Below are positions 57,489 to 64,000 of a stretch of DNA of 64,000 bases, piece after piece. The number at the start of each line of letters is the position of its first letter. Within the stretch, counting starts at the first letter, position 1. The stretch spans positions 558,001-622,000 of the forward strand of contig NC_071328.1 in the NCBI RefSeq assembly GCF_010183535.1, read 5' to 3'. Below the pieces are notes generated by a model, which worked only from the letters and a program-made list of their open reading frames with translations, had not been told where the DNA came from and searched no databases. Origin of the DNA: Caenorhabditis remanei (lineage: Eukaryota; Nematoda; Chromadorea; Rhabditida; Rhabditidae). Both the position numbers and the translations under genes were made by a program.

Positions 57489-57898
57489 TTAACCAATCTT
57501 CACTGTTCTTTCTGTAACTCATTTGCTATTCAACTTATAATGTTAACCAGAATTTCACTATAATAATCTCAATGGTGTTATTGCTTCTCGCCAGTTTTCA
57601 CATTGTTTTCCTCATAAATGAAATCCCACTCACGGCACCCATAACACAATAAAAATGTTTTCACCGAAGAATTGTATAATTTTGGAGTCGTTTCATTGCT
57701 ATTCGCTCAAAAATGCACGATTCAGTAAATTTTTTAAAAAGTTTTATGCATTTGAGGGTGTCATAGTAAAACTAAATGTCCCACAAAAATAAATATAAAT
57801 TCAAAAAAAATGTTTGAATCAAAAGTTTCTTGAAAATGCAATGCAATATTGACAATTTTTATTTTTCAGAACTTTAAGAATAAGAATAAGAAGGAAAA

Positions 57899-59065
57899 TC
57901 AATTCCAGACCAAAAATGTGAAGGAACTAGGAGTTGAGAGAACTGATGCTCTCTTTCCATCACTTTCTCTAATGACATCAAAACAGTCGTTTCCACTGAA
58001 ATCGAACCGATTAGTTTTCATCATGAACAATCTGAAAAGGAAAACACGATTAAAATCAGTTATTTCCAGATCAAATGAGTGCTTACCGAAATTCCGACTG
58101 ATACCATCCTGGCCGTTTCATTTCATCGAATTCCTCTATTTCCAACTGATCGATTACATGATCTCTATTAAGAACACATTCAGGGGACAATTTTATATTG
58201 ACAAATTCTAAATTCTGATATCCGTCACTTTTCATCCATTTTCTTATAAACTCATTGAGCATCTTCTCTGTTACAACAGCTCCCCATAAATTGATTTTTT
58301 TACCATTGAACTTTGACAGGAAGGTTATTCCACACTTGCCGGAATAGGATAAATGAACCCTTCCAATTTCGAGTAACTTTGATGTAGCTTCTTCATTAAT
58401 TGGTGAACAAATTAGTAAAGTAGTTAAATTCGGATAATACTGACTCATAAAGGTGTCCAAATCGTTCAGATCTAGTATTGATTTTCCTTTCACAAGTATC
58501 TTGCTCACGTTCTCATATATTGGAAGTTCTTCAGTGAGTGAGTTCATATGTATTTCTATTCCGCATGGTACTGTATACCGAAATAACTGTTTAACATGCT
58601 CATGTAATGACTTTGTCACTTTTGCATCAAGCTTTGGCACACTTATCAAACAGTATTCTTGTTTCAATCTGGTCAACTTTGTTTTGACTCTGAAATCAAA
58701 GTTAGTTATTTGAAAGTGAAGAAATAAAAAAACAATGAAGATCACACTTCAATTAAGAAAACTCACATTCCAAGTGTTTTGAAATTGTCTCCAATATTCA
58801 TTTTCATTGGTTCCACTCCACTCGGCTCTGACTGGTCATCAAATGCGATATGCATATCTGCAGGGATCCCACAATCTTGAATTCCAATTAGCTTCATGTC
58901 TGGATACACACCGTACCATATCTTGGCTATTTTCACTTTTGCTTGAATCACACAATTTTTCATTCGTTTTGAGCAGAGTGACATTAGAAACATTTCGCAG
59001 TATTCCATTGATTTGAAAATTTCCTTTTGGACTACATACGGAAAGTGAAGAAGGGGTATGGGCAT
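57899..59065 (-). CDS. F-box protein with FBA_2 domain (copy C, intact)
   Basis: Exons 59065-58767, 58689-58087, 58031-57899; 344 residues, all in frame, with the same exon lengths (299, about 605, 133) and phases as gene B. F-box at the N-terminus (MPIPLLHFPYVVQKEIFKSM), FBA_2 in exon 2 (TFMSQYYPNLTTLLICSPIN, FIRKWMKSDGYQNLEF). Convergent with gene B and divergent from copy D, 183 bp apart from ATG to ATG. Predicted SCF substrate adaptor, probably cytosolic or nuclear; no signal peptide or membrane segment. Its exon 2 is closest to the split remnant copy A. PolyA signal (minus) at 57858-57863. Confidence 0.85.
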
Positions 59066-59167
59066 TCTGGAAATCAATGAGAAAAGGTGAGAGAGAGAGG
59101 GGAGAACGAGTTTGTCGTTGTTACTGACTCCCCATAGACGACCGCAGTTATTGATTCTTGTAGAGCA

Positions 59168-59197
59168 AACCGCGACGCGTCGCGTTGCGTCGCGTAC
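59168..59197. promoter_or_regulatory. Shared GC-rich element between divergent F-box copies C and D
   Basis: AACCGCGACGCGTCGCGTTG plus CGTCGCGTACC in the 183-bp divergent promoter, preceded by GCAGTTATTGATTCTT as at 55340. The conserved flanks show the promoter was duplicated with the gene pair. Confidence 0.5.
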
Positions 59198-59248
59198 CTT
59201 TTCCCAATACATTTTCGCTTTCAACCCTTCAATCCCTCCATTTCCAAA

Positions 59249-60562
59249 ATGCCCATACCCCTCCTTCACTTCCCGTATGTTGTCCAAAAGGAAATTTTCA
59301 AATCTATGGAATATTGTGAACTGTTTATAATGTCTCTCTGCTCGAAGCGAATGAAATATTGTGTGATTCGAGCAAAACGAAAAGTACCCGAATTATGATA
59401 CGGTGTAAATCCTGACCTGAAGTTTATTGTTCTCCACAAAGAGGAGAACCCTGTAGACGTGATGATCGCTCTTGATGATAAGACGGATCTGATTGGGATA
59501 AAACCAGTGGAATTGAAGATGGGAGATGATTTCAAAACGCGTGGAATGTAAGTTTGAGTATAATGATCATTGTCTCACAGATAATTAATTCTTTACTTTT
59601 TATTACCCATTCGCCGGTGGCGCAGCGTTTGCTCAAAGTTCCCGGGACGAGGTGTGGGTCTCGTTGCGACTACCGTACACGTTTTATGGGAATAGTACGG
59701 AAGAGAGCCGCCATCAATCGCTATTCCGCCTCGTCTCATATATATTCATTTTCTAATAACTTACTTTTATTTCAGAGTCACAACAATGCAGCCCACACTC
59801 GAACAATATTTCTGTTTCATACAATTGTCGAAGCTTGACGCAAAAGTGACAAAGGCATTGTATGAGCATGTCAAATCATTATTCTGGTATACAGTACCAT
59901 GTGGATTGCAAGTGGATGTCAACTCACTCACTGAAGAACTTCCAAAATACGAGAACGTGAGCAAGATACTTGTAGAAGGGAAATCAGTACTAGAACTGAA
60001 CGATTTGGACACTTTTCTGAGTCCGTATTATCCGAATTTGAGTACTTTAATGGTTAATTCACCTATTAATGGAGAAGTGAACGATTCATCAAAAATACTC
60101 GAAATCAGCAATATTCATTTATCGAAACCTGGATCGGTTGGCGCTAGTCTCTTGTCAAAATTTACGGGACGAAATATTGTTTTTAGTCATCTTGTCATAA
60201 CAGAGAAGGAGCTCAACCTGTTCATAAGGAAATGGATGAATAGTGAAGGTTATCAGAATTTAGAAATGGTTTATTTTAGTGCACCTCCTGATTATAATCT
60301 CAACACAGCTCTAATAATCGATCAGTTGGAAACAGAGGAATTTGATCCTACCAAACGGCCACAATGGTATCAAATCGATTTCAAGTGAGTATTATCATTT
60401 TCCGCAGGAATTTTTTTTTCTTCTTTCAGATTGTTTTATTTTTCAAGCTCACCTGCCGACTTCAGTGGAGACGACTGTTTTGATGTCATTCGAGAAAGCG
60501 ATGGAAAGAGAGCATCTATTCTTTGTTTTTCTAATGTTTTCTTTTTTTTGGTATGGAATTGA
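59249..60562 (+). pseudogene. F-box/FBA_2 gene with one nonsense codon (copy D)
   Basis: Exons 59249-59547, 59776-60384, 60430-60562 keep every splice site and an open FBA_2 frame. Codon 50 is TGA (59396-59398) where gene B has TGG in the motif ELWYG. The F-box survives before the stop and the FBA_2 region after it. A single change separates it from a full 346-codon frame, so it could be a very recent pseudogene, a segregating null allele, or an assembly error. AATAAA at 60777. Confidence 0.85.
59612..59690 (+). pseudogene. Weak tRNA-like sequence in copy D intron 1
   Basis: CGCCGGTGGCGCAGCGTTTG resembles an A box; the B-box position reads GGTCTCGTTGCGACT, a poor match. Confidence 0.25.
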
Positions 60563-61005
60563 TTACCCCCTATTCTCTGTACTTCTTGTACTGCCCATTT
60601 GCTATTCAACTTATAATGTTAACCAGAATTTCACTATAATAATCTCACAGATATTACTATTTTCCCTTATTTTCACTGTTGCAAAGAATAAAATGATACT
60701 TACGAAACCCCCCATACTCCAAATTCTGAATTTCGTGCATAAGTGTGAGCAGAAACGCGTCAGTAGTCATTAACAGAATAAAAATGTTTTGAATATGTTT
60801 TCACCGAAGAACTGAATAGTTTTGGAGTCTGAAAAGAAATTCCAGTTAAATTTCTCGAAAACAGCGATGGGCAAGGTGCCAAAAAAAAACTTGGATGAGT
60901 GCTAAATTCAAATATTTTGTTTATTTGTCACATGTCTCAATATAAACCGCGACGCCCACGCAAAATACCTTAAGCCTCGCACTGTTGAGAATCTTGTCTG
61001 CACAA

Positions 61006-61222
61006 TTTTAGTGGAGTCGACTGTTACAACATCGTTAGAGAAGGCTCTGACAAGGGTATACAGAACTATGTGGTTTGGAAATTGACATCAGGTCATTTTC
61101 TGAAAAATATACGAGAACGTGGATGAGATATATGTGAGCGGATGTAATCAGAGAAAACAATGGAAAGAGAGCATCTATTCTTTCTTTTTCTAATTTTTTC
61201 ATGTTTTTGGTATGGAATTGAT
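61006..61222 (+). pseudogene. Mosaic F-box relic
   Basis: 61007-61090 reads FSGVDCYNIVREGSDKGIQN then YVVWKLTSG, an F-box-type C-terminal exon. It runs into YENVDEIYVSG-like exon 2 sequence (about 61108-61138, another frame) and then GAAAGAGAGCATCTATTCTT..GGTATGGAATTGATTAACC, the 3' end of gene B. At least three pieces of the family are fused. Confidence 0.65.
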
Positions 61223-61242
61223 TAACCAATCTTCTTTCACTG

Positions 61243-61480
61243 TCTATTCGTTAATGTGCCGTGGGCCGGGCTAGAATGGATTTTTTGGCCATTTTCGCGT
61301 TTTTGGCACATTTTCTCTGCCCGCGGCACATTAACAAATAGCCATCCGGCCCGTAGCAGATCACGGGCATAGAACTCGTAGATATCTACATTTTGGTATA
61401 TTTTTCAGCTCATAATTTTGAGTTTGACGCGAGTTACGAGCCGGCCCGTGTCGGCCCGTTTTGGTCCGGTTGACAAGTAT
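61243..61480. mobile_element. Family C right half with centre
   Basis: Runs from CTATTCGTTAATGTGCCGTG through the centre to CGGTTGACAAGTAT; the left arm beyond the centre is missing. Confidence 0.75.
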
Positions 61481-62147
61481 CTTCTCAAAAAAAACTATGC
61501 CTCCCATCTTCTCTCTTTTTCAGTTTATTTTTCATTCCCTCAATCCTCACATCACCACTTTTCATCGAAAAGCGAGTGAGTCTAATGAGGGGCTCGAGAG
61601 CTAATGAGCACTTCCGTGGTTGCCATGAGAAACGGGTTCCCTGGGGAAGGAAGAGTGGATAGATGTTTTCGAATATGAGTTTATTGAGTTGAAGAGTTTC
61701 GAGGAAAAACAAAATGGAAAAAAAAGAGAAAATCACATGAAATGTATTAAAACTTTTGGAATGAGAAATTAAATCCTTATTATCGGTATGCGAACAAGCA
61801 TCAGGTGATGTTAAAGGCTTTTACGAAATCGGTCCAATACAGTATTTGATCCATACAAAACCATTTTGAAAAAAATCCATGCGCCTTTAATATTTACCAC
61901 CCAGTGCTTTCCTGCGAACCGATAACAAACAAAGAAAAATTCTGTCACAACTGACTATGAGCTCGGGATTTTGGAGAAAAAGGTGTACATGCAAATTGGG
62001 TAACTCGCTTCAATGTATATCATATGTATAGCTCTCATCGAGATCTGCAATTTGGTCTATTATTCAGGTCACCAGGTTGAGTTTGAAGCAAGATACTACC
62101 CGATTTGCAAGTAAAGCAAGAAGAAGAAAAGAGGCATAGTTGTGAAG
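61481..62147. other. Spacer, no gene recognised
   Basis: Contains a small diverged inverted repeat (61985-62113, GCAAATTGGGTAACTCGCTT pairing with the segment ending ACCCGATTTGC). Minus-strand 61485-61736 is open for 83 codons but Phe/Leu-rich and motif-free. Confidence 0.5.
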
Positions 62148-62474
62148 CAGAGCTGTGCGGAAGTAAAATTTTCAAAAAAGGAAGTCGGAAGAAGGAAGAA
62201 GGAAGTTGGGTCCGAACCCGGAAGTTAATTTTGAAAATGACAAATTTGAGGAAAAATTTTCGTTGTCATCTCTGAAAGCAAATTTTGGCGTTGTTTTGCA
62301 TACAAAGTTCCATTAAAAACCACCAAAATTCCGCTGAAATTCCGTCGAAAATTAAACAATTTTTGTGAACTTTTTACACGGAAGTCGGAAGTGGCGAGCA
62401 ATTTCAATGGAAGAAGGAATAAAATTTCAAAAAAGGAAGAAGGAAAAAGGAAGAAGGAATTCCGCACAGCTCTG
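62148..62474. mobile_element. hAT-like MITE with CAGAGCTGTGCGGAA ends
   Basis: 327 bp; ends CAGAGCTGTGCGGAA and TTCCGCACAGCTCTG; exact 8-bp duplication TTGTGAAG at 62140-62147 and 62475-62482. GGAAGAAGGAAGAAGGAA tracts lie inside both ends. Confidence 0.88.
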
Positions 62475-62597
62475 TTGTGAAGGCTTGGCTCGACCCGGTT
62501 TGGCCCGACTTTTTACTGGAAAATTCGAAAAGTTTTGAATTTTGGCGCCAATTATTCAGGCCGTCGAGTCGGGCCTGAACCATGACAAGTATATGAG

Positions 62598-63530
62598 TAG
62601 AGGGAAGATCAACATGGAAATGAGAAGTAGTGGGCGGAATAGACGGGCGGCGTAGTGTCGAATGAGGTGTCGAGGTGTCGAGGTGTCGATGAAGAGAGAG
62701 AGAAAGAGAGAGTCTGAAAAAAAAAACATTGTTAGAGATGGTCACGCGCTCAGTCGCACAACTGTACGCACGTTGTCAAACTTAAAAACCGCGACGCGCA
62801 CGCAACGCCTCCCACCTTTGTGTCAAAGTGACAACATGATATAAGGGCTGAGGCTTACGGGTGTGTCTCGCCTCGGGGGCGTGGCCTAGCCAGAGAAATA
62901 TTTACCTTTTGAGATATCCATCAAATGCCAACCTCGATGATATTTGAATTTTGGCGCCAATTTTGGGAAGTATGAGAAGGGGGAAGATTGACATGGAAAT
63001 GAGAAGTAGTGGGCGGAATAGAAGGGCGGGGTAGTGTCGAATGAGGTGTCGAGGTGTCGAGGTGTCGGTGAAGAGAGAGAGAGAGAGTGAGAGTCTGAAA
63101 ATAAAACATTGTTAGATATGTTCAGAGCAAACGCGCTCCGTCGCACAACTGTACGTCACCCCGTCCCGCGCGTTCCGGATTGTCAGAAAACGGTTGAAAA
63201 TAAACAAATATTTTTGAATCTTTGGGAATCGGGTCCCCAACTATGTCTACCGATTCTGTAAAAGTTTCACTGTTCTCCGACAAAATGGCTTGTGGCTTAC
63301 GGGTGTGTCTCGCCTCGGGGGCGTGGCCTAGCATGAAAAATATATACCTTTGAGATATCCATCAAATGCCAACCTCGATGATGCCAAACGAGTAGAAATT
63401 TTTGAAAATATTTGAATTTTGGTGCCAATTTTGGGGGAAGTATGAGAAGGGGGGAAGATTGACATGGAAATGAGAAGTAGTGGGCGGAATAGACGGGCGG
63501 CGTAGTGTCGAATGAGAGTCTGAAAAAAAA
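62598..63530. repeat. Three-copy duplication of the RGS gene 3' flank
   Basis: GACATGGAAATGAGAAGTAG with TGGGCGGAATAGA and GTGTCGAATGAGG(TGTCGAGG)n occurs at about 62612, 62991 and 63461. GCTTACGGGTGTGTCTCGCC with TCGGGGGCGTGGCCTAGC is at 62853 and 63296, and in short form at 63683. The unit is about 400-440 bp. Copies include decayed versions of the RGS last codons. Confidence 0.8.
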
Positions 63531-63565
63531 ATCAGGATAATTATGATCAAAGTGATAAAAATTAG

Positions 63566-63676
63566 CGCAGTACAGTCCCTACAACCGCGCCCCATCGAAA
63601 TTCCTTATCTCATATTCTCTGAATCTCTCAATTTCACATACAATTTTCATTGGCTTCGGTCGGTAGAGCGTGGTTT
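63566..63676. mobile_element. Diverged family E MITE
   Basis: TTAGCGCAGTACAGTCCCTA..CAACCGCGCCCCATCGAAAT at the left; CTTCGGTCGGTAGAGCGTGG at the right. Confidence 0.6.
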
Positions 63677-63738
63677 ACGTGGCTTGTGGCTTACGGGTGT
63701 GGCATGAAAACTATATACCTTTGAGATATCCGCAGGCA

Positions 63739-64000
63739 TCACATGTTCACCACTTCCTCGATGACGCCAAACGAGTCTCGAAGCTCTCTGTAGATGGGCG
63801 ACACAATGAATCTCGGGTAGGAGTCTCTCTGCATGAGAGTGTAGATTTGCTTTTGGGCGATGTTGAACGTCTCACTTGTTGGACTTTTCATGTTTTCATT
63901 TATCTTCTCTCGGACGGTGGCATCCAGGGAGACCTCTTTTGAAGAGAGGATTGAGACGAAGTCTTCATAGATAATCCTAGCCTTTTCCTCGACCTTTTCC
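63739..64000 (-). CDS. RGS-domain protein, C-terminal part, 5' end outside the window
   Basis: From the window edge to TGA at 63741-63739, one open frame of 86 codons with no intron. It reads ARIIYEDFVSILSSKEVSLD, then VREKINENM, AQKQIYTLMQRDSYPRF and SPIYREL: the second half of a regulator-of-G-protein-signalling domain, closest by eye to RZ/R4-type domains, where YEDFxSxLSPKEVSLD and QIYTLMxRDSYPRF are characteristic. RGS proteins speed GTP hydrolysis by G-alpha (Go/Gi/Gq) at the membrane. The start, any N-terminal domain and the exact paralogue cannot be seen. Confidence 0.88.
   Translation of the reverse strand, partial: EKVEEKARIIYEDFVSILSSKEVSLDATVREKINENMKSPTSETFNIAQKQIYTLMQRDSYPRFIVSPIYRELRDSFGVIEEVVNM

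Noticed and set aside
61485..61736. 83-codon minus-strand open frame
   Set aside because: Low complexity at its start, no domain, no splice context.

Overview
This is nuclear DNA of a nematode, almost certainly a Caenorhabditis species other than C. elegans. The reasons are short introns with a TTTCAG acceptor, AT-rich spacers, a NAS-type astacin protease with a p66/GATAD2 gene close by, a cluster of F-box/FBA_2 genes, and very many short inverted-repeat transposons. I recall the C. elegans astacin nas-36 (C26C6.3) and dcp-66 (C26C6.5) as lying on one cosmid, so their closeness here looks like conserved synteny. The species cannot be read from the window alone.

Layout. 1-1203 is a 128/129-bp minisatellite. 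1933-3446 (-) is a secreted trypsin-fold protein that has lost its catalytic residues. 4882-10897 (+) is the 13-exon astacin gene nas-36 (propeptide, zinc protease, EGF, CUB, TSP1). 13580-17417 (+) is a nucleotide-diphospho-sugar transferase-like gene. An inverted, internally deleted copy of nas-36 exon 9 lies at 17582-17766. 19375-29801 (-) is dcp-66, a NuRD/MEC-type subunit with the CR1 helix and a GATA-like finger; its introns hold a Foldback-like element, a hAT-like MITE nested inside it, a palindromic MITE and two tandem arrays. About 29.8-51.3 kb has no recognisable gene and is packed with MITEs; one two-exon 49-residue candidate gene (46926-47227) stands out. 51770-61222 is an F-box/FBA_2 cluster made by duplicating a divergent gene pair. 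At the right edge, 63739-64000 (-) is the 3' end of an RGS-domain gene.

Mobile elements shape the window. At least five hAT-like MITE groups can be delimited by exact or near-exact 8-bp target duplications (B1, B2, palindromic C, and the elements at 43282 and 62148). A 1.8-kb element with ~265-bp arms built of short sub-repeats has a 9-bp duplication. A 2.48-kb Helitron can be placed to the base because it interrupts an F-box exon whose reading frame closes perfectly once it is removed. A very abundant MITE (called family A here) fills most introns of nas-36 and of the transferase gene, and several copies carry a GAGACGCAGA/TCTGCGTCTC motif in the loop.

Names used below: family A = TIR around GACATGTCCCCTTGGTGTCAC; family B = GGCCCG-rich hAT-like MITE; family C = palindrome with CGTAACTCGCG arms; family D = palindrome with GGAAAGCTGAGAAAACGC; family E = TTAGCAC..GCACAGTTCT ends. 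All gene models come from reading splice sites and frames by eye; no search was run.
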